Of a stretch of DNA of 64,000 nt, positions 10,633 through 22,453 are shown in pieces; within the stretch, counting starts at the first letter, position 1, and each line of letters starts with the position of its first letter. A program made the position numbers and the translations under genes. Origin of the DNA: Taxawa tesnikishii (nom. ined.) (taxonomy: Eukaryota; Ascomycota; Dothideomycetes; Dothideales); the NCBI GenBank assembly GCA_030247885.1, contig JAPDRO010000012.1, positions 186,001 through 250,000 on the forward strand, written 5' to 3'. Below the pieces are notes generated by a model. It saw only the letters and a list, made by a program, of their open reading frames with translations, was not told the origin of the DNA and did no database searches.

Positions 10633-11798
10633 GATGCGGGGTATAGAACAGCAAGCAGCAAACGGCGACTGAAGAACAAGAAGAAGAAGGATGGGGAGAG
10701 GCAGAGCAACTTAGGAAGAAGAGGGGCAATTGTCCACACGGAGGGGCACCTACGGTCCCTTAATATACTTTGAACGAACCACGTACCGAGCACCTAGCGT
10801 GGATCTTTGCACATGCGGCACAGCCATGTTGGCCTGATCCTGCTATGCCGTTCTCATCAAGCGCAGCGCGCTCTTCATGAAGGGGATTACCGATGAAGAG
10901 AAGCCGATCCACTGTCCGAAAGGGCCAGCGCGCCACGTTGAGGCTCCATTATAAAAAAAGTGGCCTTTGTTGGAGGGCAGATGAAGTGCCGACCTTGCTT
11001 CAAAGCGCCCCCGTTTCCGTTTCCCTACACGTTCTCGGGGAGGAAGCAGTACTCCACACTTTTCTCCCCCACTCCGTCTGGTCCACTTTGTGGAGACCTG
11101 GGGCTCACTGGAGACCTCCGTGCCTCTCTAGAGCTGTGGCCATGTTACAGCGCGCCTCTGACTAGCGGGTTGACACTGACACTAGCCTGCGTCTTCGCCA
11201 GTAGCAGGACCGAAACGCTCTTAGGCATGTCTCAGTGGCGAGAGGGCATGAGATGCCACTCTCATTGTGGACGGATGCCAAGTTGAACAGTTCCGACATC
11301 TCAAAGGCGCATACGGACTCCGCTATCCTCGCGCATACTATCCTCCTCTGTAGGTGAATAACACCTCAGCCACATAGGCGAGATAGCCATCCTGGCTCAT
11401 ACATTGCATGCACCACCAGTCAGGAACACGTCACCTCAAGCCATCTCTCCTGATCCTTCTTCGCCATAGGCACCACGGCACACAGTCGACGAGTTTGAAA
11501 TAAACACGGTAGTATAGTGCATACAAGGAAACGTACACGCGGCCGGCAGCAGCAAGCGTCCCAGAAGTGTCCACCGCCACAAGAAAGCAAAGTGTATATA
11601 TTTGTATATAGAGCATCCCTCGCTTTTTCGTCTCGTAGATATGCTCAAAAAGTGTGACAAGAGTCCGTAGCCCCCAGAGTGATACCCAAATCCCTTACAC
11701 AAAGCGCCCATAGAAAGTAAAAACTCCGTGATGCCATGCTGAAGCGCTCGACAAAAAGACGAGGTTCGGGGATATTATATTACGTTAAGTCAGACCCG
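10633..11798. other. intergenic, no gene seen
   Basis: About 1.2 kb between the monooxygenase start and the KRE6 3' end. Frames at 10893-11286 and 11431-11711 show no domain or coding-like composition. The first few hundred bases next to 10632 presumably hold the monooxygenase promoter. Confidence 0.5.
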
Positions 11799-14108
11799 TT
11801 ATTTCTTCGGGCAGGTGTTGACATATGAGTTCTTCGGCCATGAGTACCCTGCGTCCGCCCTGTGGGGTTGTTAGCGCGGATGCATGCGGTGGATTGAAAC
11901 GGCGAATGCTTACCACTGAGTCAGGTTTGGATTGGTGTATGCTGTCATGTGTTCGGCAATGTACTGGGTCGTTTCGTAACCTTTGGGGTCGCAAGTCATC
12001 TCGCCGTCCCCATCCTGGTAGATGCGGATGTAATCGAGGCGCATAGTGGCTGGCATGAGCGGCGCCAGACCTGTCAAGTTCAGCGCAGCGAAACCACTCG
12101 ACATTCCGAAGTTGATGATCAGCGCCATGGGCTCGTGTGGGATGACTCTCTGGCCAATGTTTCCGTTGGGACCGACTGCATCCCCAGTAACTTTCCAGGT
12201 CTTCGTGTCTCCTACGAACCAACTGACGTATCCGTCCGAGCCTGGCTCGTACTCGAAAGCATACGTCTGGTACGCCTTGCCGTCGTACCAGTCGTTGTTC
12301 AGGTTCGTGACTGTAGAAAGAGCCTGCTGATATACACCTCCCTGGTAGGCGTTCATGGAAGAAACAGATCTGTCGTAAACCTCAATAAATTCTGTAGTCC
12401 ATGTCAGTACGCTATTTCTGAGACAGAAGTGCTCCAAAACCAACCAGTGTTTGGCCTCCACAGCGTGTCAAAGGGCGCCACCTGGAAACTCTGCGATGCT
12501 GAACCGATGGCTGCGCCGATAGGAGGGTCGAGGTAGCCGACACTGGCTTCCAAGGCATCGATTTCCGGAGAACTGCGCGAGTATCCTGGAGTAGGGTGGT
12601 CCTCGCCGTCGCACGTGCAAGCTGGCAGACGCATACCAGGCAGGGAGCTCAGACCGTCCGGATCACTCTGATTCTTGGTGATACCGGCGTCACAGATGTT
12701 GTCGTAGCTGTAAGGCCACATTCCATCGGTCGTTGCAGCATATCCAGGTCTTCCAAGATTTCCCATCGCCCAGAAACCAGGCCAAAAACCGATTGTATCA
12801 CCTCTTCCGGGGAGCGAAATACTAGCCTCCATGTAGCCTCCCTTGAAGCAGAGCATGTTCCAGGACTGCAGCATGCCGGAGCGGTAGTTCAGACCGTGAT
12901 TCTGGAATGCGTCGAATCGAATGTTGAGAGTGCCGTCGGCTGTCGTGACAGCATCTGGATCGTACCACTGCCATATGTAAGCCTAATTGAAGAAACAGTA
13001 TCGGTGTTCTACATACCTCAAGATCCATGGTCACACCGTACCAGAGATCAACCGCCTCGAAATAGGCGTCATCACCAGGGTAGAACGTACGACCATCGTC
13101 TTCGAACTCGTCGGAAAACTGTTGCTGCGTAAGCAGTCTGTTCGGTTCCCATCAGGGCACGCTACTTACGACAAGCGTTTGTTTTTGCCAGTCACACTCG
13201 TCCTTTCTTTGACTGACGATGGCGTGTGGGGATCAATCAGGCCGCGTCGGATGCTGGCGCCATTGAGCAACTTAACGTTGTCCTTTATGCAGTTGGGGTT
13301 CGTTTCACAAGAGTTTCCCGCTGGGTTGACCGCTTTTTGTACAAAAGTCCTATATTCTTGTTAGTACGCGCTCGACCAATAAACCATGCCCTTCTGCATG
13401 TTGATGCATCGTGAAAACATACAATATGGGGTATCCAATAAAAAGCATCGCAACTCCGATGGTGATGAGTGCAAGACCGCCGACGTTCACGATACCACGC
13501 TTGCTAAACAGGTCTGCGCACGTCATACGGCCTTCCTTCTCGTTCGGGTCGGGATTGTGTAGCCAGTCATCTTTTTCCACATCTTCAGGGAAAAGGAGTA
13601 GGCCAGCAGAGGGCAGGATGTTGTATTTTTCCGACACAGTCTGCGTATTGACACCGTCATCATCACTGCCAGCCCGCGACGGCGCTCTTGAAGATGCAAA
13701 GTCGTCGAATGGCGAAGCAAAAGGACCCATCCGGCTATCTCTACTTCCCGCGGACTCCGAACTCCAACTAGTCCGTCTTGAGGTAAAACCACTCTGGTTA
13801 GGAGATGGGGAGTCGTCATCCCGGAATCTTCTTGTCCTTGATCTTCGAGGCGGAAGGAGAAGCTCTGCGGATTCTGCAGGGCCGGTGTTGTAAAGGCTGT
13901 TGTTTGAAGCTTGCTGGCGGAGTGTCGGGGCGGTGCCGGGTCTTGGTGGTATCAACGACCGTGACGAGGGCTGCCTCGTGGCGCCAGGTCGATTTTGGGA
14001 GTTGCCGTCGTTCATGGCGAGCAAATCACCGCCACTTCCTGAATTGAGGCGTATGTGAGGAGGGCTTTGCCGAGGAGGGACGGGTGAGGAGCTCGGCGGA
14101 GAAGACAT
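11799..14108 (-). CDS. KRE6: beta-1,6-glucan synthesis-associated protein (KRE6/SKN1 family, GH16)
   Basis: Six exons: complement(11799..11859, 11914..12391, 12445..12967, 13017..13118, 13170..13349, 13423..14108). It is a type II membrane protein of the secretory pathway, needed for cell-wall beta-1,6-glucan in yeast. The N-terminal ~200 residues are Ser/Pro/Arg-rich and cytosolic. The signal-anchor helix is about [19 protein letters not shown]. The lumenal part has family landmarks [64 protein letters not shown], the GH16-type acidic site PEIDALEA, and ends near [17 protein letters not shown]. In exon 2 the frame shifts between KERTS and DWQKQTLVF; one more A in the minus-strand AAA at 13204-13206 would fix it. 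Confidence 0.92.
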
Positions 14109-14227
14109 ACTGGAAGAGCGAATAAGAGAAAAAGGACGGAGTGCGTGCGGATCACTCTCGGTGTCCCAGTGGTGGCGCTAGCTTGTGGAGGTGTTTTGCA
14201 ATCGCACAGGGGCGGAGAGGATGGATG

Positions 14228-14287
14228 TTGGTTGTTGTTGTTGTTGTTGCTGATGATGGTGATGGTGGTGGTGCTGCTGCTGCTGCG
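14228..14287. repeat. TTG/GTG/CTG triplet tract
   Basis: Low-complexity (GTT)n followed by GAT/GGT/GCT triplets, about 120 bp upstream of the KRE6 start codon and so likely in its 5' UTR or promoter. Confidence 0.7.
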
Positions 14288-14687
14288 GTCGCAAAGAGCA
14301 AGGATCCAGCCCTTCTCCTGCCGGGACTTTAGGGTGCTGTTTGGCTGCTAGACAATCGGCAAAGAGCGAGCAGTGCGCCAAGTATTGAAAAAGAGCGAGT
14401 GTAGCAGTATACCGGGTGTGATCGTGGTGTTGTTGGTAGTGGATGGAGTTGTTGTTGTGCAGAGTCAGGCGTGTGGTGAGGACGGGACGTGTGCAGCGCT
14501 TCAGGAGGCTGAGGCCAGTCGACGTTAGTTCAGGGATGCTGCTTTGCTGGGCTGGTCGAAGCACCGACGCAGATTGCGATCCACTTCGCGCGGCGTCAGA
14601 GAGAGTCGACTGCGAAACGCTCTCGTATATGCGGTGCTGTGGTTATATGATGACGACGGCGGCGGCGGCGGTCTGCAATGTGTGTGA

Positions 14688-14689
<2 letters not shown>

Positions 14690-14752
<63 letters not shown>

Positions 14753-14756
14753 TTTG
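14690..14756. repeat. (GT)n microsatellite
   Basis: An almost pure GT dinucleotide run of about 60 bp, about 580 bp upstream of KRE6. It ends in GTTTGTTTGTG. Poly-Thr-His and poly-Val-Cys frames across it are artefacts. Such a run is expected to vary in length between strains. Confidence 0.95.
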
Positions 14757-14765
14757 TGAGATGCA

Positions 14766-14801
14766 GACGCAAGACGCAAGACGCAAGACGCAAGAGCAAG
14801 A
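14766..14801. repeat. GACGCAA heptamer tandem repeat
   Basis: About four copies of the heptamer GACGCAA followed by partial copies (GAGCAAG), immediately next to the GT microsatellite. Confidence 0.85.
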
Positions 14802-15567
14802 AGCACTTTGCCTTCTTAGTTCTGAATTGCGCCGCCAGTCACCTGCCACTGCACTGGAAGACTCGTTGCCGCCGCCTGAACCCCAGTAAGATCGAACGCT
14901 AGCAAAAGAGGCGCAGTGCAACCCGCGGGCCCTGCTCGAAGAGTACAAGCCACCAGCACCGGCACCAGCACCAGCGCCAGAGAGTTTAGTGCCTCACTCA
15001 TCATCACTGTCTGCGGCCGGTCCTTCTATACGCTACATCCTCTACTATTTTTGCATTTGTTTTCCGAAATGCCGTCCGCTCAGCCCTACAATAACGTCTT
15101 TGTCATTGTGCCTCTGTGGCTCGTATAATCTGTCGCCATCGCCCTCTGGTCGCCACTGTCGCTCCCTTTCATTTTGTCCCTCGTGTCCCGGCTTCTCCTC
15201 GTCGATTCTGACTTTCTGCTGAACCGGAAGATCTCGCTGATCGTTGATCCCTGTTGCATCTTGCATGGAGACCCTTTATCCGGCCCCAACAAGCGAGCCA
15301 CTCCCACCCACTCCGGCACACCAAGGTGGAGGCCGTTTTGTTGGAGCGGGATTCCGTGGGCAGACGTGCAGGAACATGAGGAGAAACACTATATCACCTG
15401 AGCAACGACCCATGAAGACAACATGGGCTTTTACGGACTCCGAACAGTCTTGAATCCCAACACCGTTGTCATCTTGCGGGATCTTGCTGTGTGCAGTATG
15501 CATCTCTCTGAGCAACGGCCCGCCCGACAAGCAGGCAACGCGATAACAACGCCAGCAAGAAAAACTT

Positions 15568-15910
15568 GGGATTATTGACCGATCGCGCGGCATTGACTCG
15601 GTATTGATAACTGACCCAACAGCACAGAAAAGCTCGTGGATCCTCTGTTAGCACAACGACACCTCTCGATTCCCTGCAGCTGTTTGCGCGGCATCCTAAG
15701 GATAAACTTGGAAACGTTGATCAATCGAGCAGTCAGCATTAAGGAACATACCTCGTGGGAAACATGCCTATGGGCTCCTTCGCAACGAGCACCATGACTC
15801 CCGTCTAAACCCTGCAGCTGTTCGTTCGGCGTCCACGCAGTTTATTCATTGTTCTTGCGGCTCTAGCCATTCAAGACATAGATCAAGCAGACGGCATAAA
15901 GCAATTCCAT
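15568..15910. repeat. diverged ~140-165 bp repeat, up to three copies
   Basis: Anchors are ATTGACCGATCGCGCGGCAT (about 15574), GTTGATCAATCGAGCAGTCA (about 15717) and a third weaker copy with GATCAAGCAGACGGCAT (about 15884). The first two copies also share CCCTGCAGCTGTT (15672 and 15811), each followed by a CGGC.TCC block. Similarity was judged by eye and is partial. Confidence 0.4.
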
Positions 15911-16036
15911 CAATTCTCCATAGACGCCATAACTCTCGTTTGTCCATCTACGAGTAACAACTTCTCCTTAATCTTGGGTTACCCCTGCCAACTCTTCGCT
16001 CAGGATACCCAGAAGCACTCCAAGACCACCAAGACA

Positions 16037-17153
16037 TCAGAACTTCAACAGCCAAGCATCACCAAGCCGCTCGTTCGTCTCACCCAAACCTCCTACCAGC
16101 AAGATCGCATCTTCACCAACCGTGTCCGCATCAAACCAACCCCTTGCAGCCGGCGCATCTCCCTTCACCTCCACTTTCTCCCAAACCTCCCCTGCGATGT
16201 CATACCGCCATACATCATCCAGCATCTTCCCGCGCCAGCATGACCGAGCGAACTCGGATCATGCTCTCCAAACAACGTGACCAGCGACTCCTTCCCGCCA
16301 ACCGTGACAGGTAGCAGCGCGCTCACGCTCCTAGGCGCGGGACCCTTCACACCGTCGGCATCAAATCGTTTCTCCTCCCAACCATCACTTTCCGGATCGT
16401 ACACATCCAAACTCCCCCTGCTCCGTCTCCCCATCAAACCCATTCATCCTCCACAACTTCCCACCCACAAACGCAACACTCGCGCCTCCCCTCGCCAGCC
16501 CCGGCGCATCAGCCAGCCGCCTCCACCTCCGCTCCCTCACCCCAAACTCCCACAAATCACTCACCCGCCCCTCCTCCGCGCATCCAGCATGAACGTAGAT
16601 CCTGTCCCGACCGTCGCTCGCGCAGCAGTGGTAGCTGCGCGCCCGCGGCACGGCCGAAGCGGGCTCGGCCGGGGCCAGGAAGCGCCAAGCCCTGCTCGCG
16701 CGATCGAACTCCCACACCCCGCCGGCCTCGTCCAGCGGCGCCATGGCGAGCCCGCCGCGGCCGGAGAAGAGGTAGATCCTGCCGTTCAGCGCCGCCGAGG
16801 CGGTGCCCACGCGCGCCGGGGTACGGGCTCGGAGAAGAGGAGCGAGAGCTTCTGGGCTGCCGTGGCATCTGGGTTTGCGCGCGTTTGTGAGCGGGGGCCT
16901 TGAGCGGGGGGGGGGGTTCTCTGCCCTTTTTCGTGCTGCTTGCGCGCGGGTTTTGCGGGCTTCGACTGGTAGGGATAAGTGGTGGGTGGGGGAACGTACA
17001 GGAGTGGTTTAGAATGAAGACGTCGTTGTCGCGCGGTTGGCGGGGTTGGAGTTCTCCGCCGAAGACGTAGGCGGTTTTGTCGATTACTGAGACGACGTGA
17101 GAGGAGCGTTGCAGCAGGTCTGACGTGCAGAGGTGCTGCCAGGACGCGCTCAT
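16037..17153 (-). CDS. kelch-repeat beta-propeller protein
   Basis: Two exons, complement(16037..16868, 17000..17153), with a 131-nt intron. The product is about 330 residues and starts MSASWQHLC. Kelch blades are visible in order: RSSHVVSVIDKTAYVFGGE; VGTASAALNGRIYLFSGRGG; ARSYHCCASDGRDRIYVHAG; GGASVAFVGGKLWRMNGFDG; VYDPESDGW; APAARGWFDADTV. Each has the Gly-Gly and spaced Tyr/Trp pattern. Such propellers are protein-interaction scaffolds; the partner is unknown. The frame breaks three times, at runs 16229-16231, 16414-16418 and 16818-16821. One extra base at each restores a continuous propeller, for example GKMLDDVWRYDI and GGSLDVYDPESDGW. Confidence 0.82.
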
Positions 17154-17530
17154 CGTTGGACTGGGTTTTAGGGAATGCAGGGGTTGAAGAGACACGGAAA
17201 GAGGTTGAATGCGCAGACTGAGATGCGAACCCAACGAAAGTCGGGGGAATGGTGATGTTTAGATGCGTGGAACGGGCGCGTAGGTATGTGCTGAAGATTG
17301 TACAATACAGTAAGCGGACGGGGAGCACCTTGATGGACAGTGACATTCGCCTCGGCGCGAGCGCCACGAACATCGCTTCAACAACTGATCATATATAACA
17401 CGCATGCAAGCAGGGATTTCGAAAGCAACAGCGGGATTTCATCGTCTCATTATACATCAACTTTTTATCATGACGCGATCCCGCGAATCATAACGCAGGT
17501 GACGGTCCGTCATTACCACCTCCAGACCCT
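17154..17530. other. kelch gene 5' flank and isomerase 3' flank
   Basis: About 380 bp between the kelch start and the isomerase stop. Both genes read leftward, so this holds the kelch promoter and the isomerase 3' UTR. No open frame of note. Confidence 0.5.
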
Positions 17531-18836
17531 TTACTCGACGTACGCAGTGTGCATCTGCAGTCCATCGTCCGACGTAAGCTCGACCTCAGTGCCCGCTCCT
17601 ATGAAGAAGACGTTGCCCTCTTTCACGTCGTACGACTTGCCCTTGGCCTTCAGCGTCGCATTTCCCTTTGTCGCAAGCGCAATCGAAGGTCCTTGCACCG
17701 CCGCCAACACTTCGGTCTCGCCCTTTGCTAGCTCGGTAACAATCATGTTGAACTCGCTCATCGGTGGCTTGTACACCTGGGACTGTCCGTTCTTGCTGCC
17801 GGAATACTTCTGGGCGCGTAGCATGCACTCTTCAGGGCTGTGTGGGGAGAAGGTCAAGCAAGAGCAGAAGAGCTCGACGGAGTTACGCTCTGCCTGGGGA
17901 CAGAAACCGGTGTTGAGGACGTTGTTGCTGCGGGCCATGCACTCGATGATGTCGCCGGAAAGGTAGGCGTGGATGCCGTCGGCAGGGATGTAGATACCTT
18001 CACCGGCCTTGAGTGTGAGGAAGTTCATGGTGATGAGAGCGACGAGGAGTCCGTTGTCCGTCTTGCCGTATTGGTCTGCGAGACGGGGAATGAGAGGCTT
18101 GATGTGGGTTTCCTTGCCGAATGCGGAATCGTCCAGCTTCTCGAGCTCTTTGACGGTCTTCTCAACAGTGTCCTCATCCGCCTCGAGCATAGACTTCACG
18201 ACGTGCTTGAGTGACTGGTCATCGAAGTCTGGCTTCTTGATGGTGGGAAGAAACTTTTGGAGGGGTTCGAGCTCCAGGAGGGGTTTGATCACCTCCAACT
18301 CCTTGAAACCGCAAAAGGCCTCGAACTTGCCTAGAGCGAGAGCAATCTCAGGCTTGTGGTTGGGGTCGGTGAAGTTTTGTGGGTCTTTCTGGTGGAGCTC
18401 GGCGGCGAGGTCTTTGTTTGGATGGAGCTGAAGAGGGAGGGCCTTGCGGATGGAGAGGACCTTTGGAAGGAAGGGCAGGTTGGTGTGTCCGAACTTCTTG
18501 GGGACTACCGTACCGATCAACTCGTTTGGGTGCGCGTCGATAATCTCCTGGAGGTCCTTGCCAGACTTGACGTCGTACGTGGGAAGTACCGGGTAAGTGC
18601 CCATCCACCTGAAGCTGTCAGAAGATAGCCAGACTGAATCGAAGCAGGTATTCGTCTTACATTTCCGAGTAGTAGGTGTCATCACGAATCTTGAAGTCGA
18701 CCTTGTTGCCCTTGTCGTCCTCATCCCAACCAGGAGTCTTGGAACATATCTGAGCCGATAGCGATTCGGCGCCCTTCTTTCCCCATGGATATTGGTTGCA
18801 GCTGCACTTCAGCTGAATGACAGAGTCGACGGACAT
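17531..18836 (-). CDS. PMI40: mannose-6-phosphate isomerase, type I
   Basis: Two exons, complement(17531..18608, 18661..18836), with a 52-nt intron (GTAAGA..TTCAG). Interconverts fructose-6-phosphate and mannose-6-phosphate, feeding GDP-mannose for glycosylation and wall mannans; zinc enzyme, cytosolic. The start MSVDSVIQLKCSCNQYPWGK has the family's N-QYPWG motif. The zinc/active-site signatures are LPLQLHPNKDLAAELH and DPNHKPEIALAL, with GEGIYIPADGIHAYLSGDIIECMARSNNVLNTGF in the C-terminal half. The length of about 418 residues is normal. Unlike its neighbours the frame is intact. Confidence 0.95.
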
Positions 18837-20261
18837 GTTGGGATTGTTTCGGAGGATTAAGACAACGGGTGTTGGGTATATTTGATGAGGTTCTGGGAGA
18901 GGAAGTGAGGAAGTAGAGGAGAGTATATGGGGTCAGAAAAACATTGACGCGCTGAAAGGTAAACTCATCCCACCTCAATTGTTGACGATAAGCGACGTCA
19001 TCACCGTCGCATGACATGCATACGATGTAAGTGTTCCCACACAGAAAGCTGCAACTCCTCCTCGCAGGGGTACTAGGGTACTATGCCGAGATACCGCCAT
19101 ACCAAATGATGGGCCTGTAACTTCAGCATCACATCACAGCAGCCCGCATCTTAAGGCCGCGGCTGGATGGTGCTGGTTGTGCCTGTCTTTGTTCCGCGTA
19201 TATCCCGGCACTCGGGCGTCGCACAACAGCATGCGCGGCTCGCAGGTAGCCACTTCGAGGCAGCCAGGTCTGAGGAGAGCGAAGAGCGCCTCTCTAGACC
19301 GAGCTCCAGCGTGACGCCTTTGCCTGCAACTGTCCCGTCGAGAAGGGAAGAAGGGAAGAAGGTAGGAAGGTGCGTCTCTGACCGGGAATCTTTGACTTTC
19401 GGCTCCTTCCGCGTCCCGTTGCCGTCTCCGCGGACAGGGACAGGTTGCCGAAGACGATTCGCACTCTCTCGCTGTCGCACCTCTTCCTTTCTTCAGCAAC
19501 AACGATTGTTGACACTCGATAATCCTTTAGTCAGAAAAGACATTGTCGAGCACAGATGAGCATGTCGGAAGCTGTGGGACTGTCTAATAAATAAAGGATG
19601 AGTACCTACGACAAGCGCTGGAGCGACAGATCTGAAACGTGCACAACAAAGCGCGAACAGACGCGCCTCTTCGCGTGCAGCCACAGCCAACCATCACTCC
19701 GACTCTACTTCTCTCCAATACAGGAACGATGCTCCCCTTCACACGGCCGACCTCGTACTGCCATAAGCAGAGGCCCGCGTACCGCGAACCACGCGACTAT
19801 ACTTGGCGATTGGTGAAACGCGCGCTCATATCTGAATAGCCCTGGCTGCAGGAGCCTCGACCACCAACATGCATCCGACCTCTGCGAACGCCTGTCCTTC
19901 GGAGAATATATGACTCCTCGTCGAGCCTGCTGGCAAGGCCTTTCAGTCACCAGAGCTTGCCTGCGCCAAGACAGGTGCTGCGGCCTACTGTGGCTTTCAT
20001 TGTTCTATTGTTCCAGTACTTTCTTTGTTCAACAACATAATACCCTATTGTCTTGCTGCCTTGGTGATTGTTTTCTCAATCAACATTGTGTTCCGCTGTT
20101 TTCTCTCACCAAGGAACTGTGCTGGCACATTCTTTCCTCTCACAAACGCTAATACTTAATTACCTTCATCACCTTCCGCGCCTTGTCCTCCATACAAAAG
20201 CTTCCCTACTGCAATCCTTTTCAGCAAACCTCCCTAACACGAACACATATAGTTCCTCTCT
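18837..20261. other. intergenic, no gene seen
   Basis: A 1.4-kb divergent region between the isomerase start and the Ser/Thr-rich membrane protein start. Frames at 19134-19690 on either strand are not protein-like. From about 19980 the sequence is T/C-rich, as in fungal promoters and leaders. Confidence 0.5.
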
Positions 20262-21035
20262 ATGTCTTTCAAGCGGGCCTTCGAGAGGCATCTTAACAAG
20301 GAGCTAGAGGCAGCAGAAGACCACGAGGATCGTCCTCCTCCTCCTCCACCTATCGACATCGAAATTCAACAGGACCCGCTGCCGGTGCACGTCTTCCCCA
20401 GTTACCCACCACCAACACAACAGCGATCCGGGATGTACGTGCCTACGCCGCTCTTCATCCTCTTCATACTGGTCTTTCTCTTCGAGTCGAGCGTGCTCTT
20501 CGTGTATACCGTCATTGGTCTCTACAACGCTGTTCCCTCTCTGCCAATCGGCGCACTACAGGCTCCTCCAACATGCAATTGCCCTGCGCCCGCAGTGCAG
20601 TTCCCTGCAATCAACGTGGCGCCGAACTTCCTCGTGCCCTCTGCCGCTGGCATCGTTGCCGAGCCAGTCACAGTCACGCAGACTTTCGATCACGGAAGCA
20701 CCGTCACAGTAACCGCGACACCGTCAGCGAGCTCGGCTCCATCCCCTTCGGCAACGACTAGTACGTCAACCTCTTCCGCCACCACCTCGACCTCGTCAAC
20801 CAGCACTTCCCTAGCTGGAGCGCAGTCTGCGTTGCTGTCTCTGCTGCCGGATCTGCAGACTACGAACGGCATCGTTACCGTCACGAAGCCGATTCCAACT
20901 GTTACGGTGCTCTCGACCGAGTCACAGCAGCTGCCTTCTATCACCACGATGACGGTATTGAGCACCACTACCCCGCCACCTGCGCCTCCACGATCCACGG
21001 TCACGCAAACAACCGTGATTACATCTGGAGCGTAA
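20262..21035 (+). CDS. single-pass membrane protein with Ser/Thr-rich tail
   Basis: A 257-codon intronless frame with no domain I recognise. Residues 1-58 are charged then Pro-rich (DRPPPPPPIDIEI). One strong hydrophobic helix (PLFILFILVFLFESSVLFVYTVIGLY) follows. The rest is a Ser/Thr-rich region with PVTVTQTF, TVTVTATPS and VTVTKPIPTVTV segments, typical of heavily O-glycosylated fungal surface stretches. This suggests a type II or tail-out plasma-membrane protein. A short Cys pair (CNCPAPA) follows the helix. Probably real from its composition; function unknown. Confidence 0.7.
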   Translation: MSFKRAFERHLNKELEAAEDHEDRPPPPPPIDIEIQQDPLPVHVFPSYPPPTQQRSGMYVPTPLFILFILVFLFESSVLFVYTVIGLYNAVPSLPIGALQAPPTCNCPAPAVQFPAINVAPNFLVPSAAGIVAEPVTVTQTFDHGSTVTVTATPSASSAPSPSATTSTSTSSATTSTSSTSTSLAGAQSALLSLLPDLQTTNGIVTVTKPIPTVTVLSTESQQLPSITTMTVLSTTTPPPAPPRSTVTQTTVITSGA

Positions 21036-21305
21036 GAAAGTCTGGGATCTACACTCAACGTAGAGACTTGTTTGTCTGGTGGGCATGTTGGCAGAGTTTG
21101 GTATCGGAATCACGAATGATGATTGCGCCGGAATTTAGGAGATATTAGCGGTGCGTCTGAGACCCTGCGACGTCCCCCGCTTGGCAAACGATAACTCTTT
21201 TGATGAAGTTGTACGAAACTTGCTCGTGGACACTAAACGATAGACTTCTTCCTCACATGGAATGCACTCCCTTGCTCTGTAACCTGTCTCCGCTTGTAGT
21301 AGCAG

Positions 21306-21776
21306 CTACCACTTTCGAAAGAACCAAGATACGTAAGACAGATCAAGCATTTCGTTGTTCGGAAGTCGATAATAGATCATCATCATCGTCATAATCAATG
21401 CCAGGCTCGCAGTGCCAAATACGCAACGGCCAAGCGCGCGTATAACGCCCTGCGACTTCATCCTTTCCCAATAAGGGTTATCTAGCTGAATGGGAATTAC
21501 CTCCCCCTTCCCTTGTATGGCTGCCTGGTTGGGTAGCTCATGTGCTATGACATCTTGTTCACCGGATGCTGTCCCCCTGCTTGTCGCGTTGGAGTGCTGG
21601 AAACCAGCTTGTCGTGAGCCTCCATGACCCAGAACCGTCAAATGCCTGACCACTATGCTACGTAGTAAAAGCTCATGACGTTCGTAGGAAAAAGGGAGAT
21701 ATGTACTTGTTCTGGGGTTGTTTGGCGTAAAGTCATCTGCTAGTAGTAATATGAATCGTGGTGTCGCTATCTGCAC
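21306..21776 (-). CDS. hypothetical protein with C-terminal hydrophobic segment
   Basis: A 156-codon frame ending in a hydrophobic stretch (GTASLALIMTMMMIYY). No domain is recognised and no intron structure is obvious. It could be the 3' exon of a leftward gene that includes 21983-22258, or chance. Low support. Confidence 0.25.
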   Translation of the reverse strand: MQIATPRFILLLADDFTPNNPRTSTYLPFSYERHELLLRSIVVRHLTVLGHGGSRQAGFQHSNATSRGTASGEQDVIAHELPNQAAIQGKGEVIPIQLDNPYWERMKSQGVIRALGRCVFGTASLALIMTMMMIYYRLPNNEMLDLSYVSWFFRKW

Positions 21777-21982
21777 CTGGGAGACCTCACATGAGAACCT
21801 TAATTAGCCTTTTGCCGAACCGTACTGGTCCTGAAAGGGTTATTTCTAATCTTAATGCAACATGATGGGAGAATTATGAACACAGTATACATTTCCAATT
21901 TTGAATAGGATATGAGCATCAGTCTCGGATAGATAGGAAGAAGCTCACCAGCGGCACGCTTTTCCTCCTTGCAACAGTTTCC

Positions 21983-22258
21983 CTAACCTCGCACTCCTTC
22001 AACGCCGTCAATTTGAGAGAAGAAGGAGCCCGCCCATATCCCCAAGATCAGCATCAAGCAGTAAGCAAGAAAGAACACCAAAGCACCAGTCAATCTCCAT
22101 AGACCTCCGTATGATACAACCCATCCCGTATGCTCATGTGGTATCCCGTAGAAAGCCAAAAACACATCCACTCCAAGCCATAAATCGTAAGCCAGCATTA
22201 TTTCCACGAATCCGTATTTTGGCGCATCCGCTTGCTTCCTGTCGGTAGACAGCCGCAA
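21983..22258 (-). CDS. small hypothetical membrane protein
   Basis: A 91-codon frame with two hydrophobic segments (VEIMLAYDLWLGVDVFLAFYG and LTGALVFFLAYCLMLILGIWAGSFF). The arrangement looks like a small fungal membrane protein. No family is recognised. It may join downstream sequence on the minus strand through introns. Confidence 0.4.
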   Translation of the reverse strand: MRLSTDRKQADAPKYGFVEIMLAYDLWLGVDVFLAFYGIPHEHTGWVVSYGGLWRLTGALVFFLAYCLMLILGIWAGSFFSQIDGVEGVRG

Positions 22259-22453
22259 ATTTTGTACACTGCAAGGGCGATCGTTGCTGTTAATTTTGCT
22301 AGCCGCGCACCTTGCCCATCCTAGATTATGTTCTCCTCTTCGTTTTCGGCGAAACGCGTCCGGTCCAAAGCGAAAGTAACGTCACATTTGAGCCTTTGTG
22401 TTTGATCTCCCTGTCAATGAACGCTATGTGGTGCTCGTTGTTGAGTCTGTTGG

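Larger units (their letters stand above)
14109..16036. other. 1.9-kb repeat-bearing intergenic region
   Basis: Upstream region of KRE6 and downstream region of the kelch gene. It contains GTT/GCT triplet tracts, a long GT microsatellite, a heptamer repeat and diverged repeats near 15.57-15.91 kb. Frames here translate the repeats or lack domains. The proximal part probably holds the KRE6 promoter and UTR. Confidence 0.6.

Noticed and set aside
8573-14108. Secondary-metabolite gene cluster around the monooxygenase
   Set aside because: Neighbours are housekeeping (mL44, KRE6); no synthase, transporter or cluster regulator is present.
14525-14948. Poly-Thr-His and poly-Val-Cys frames near the GT run
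   Set aside because: They only translate the microsatellite.
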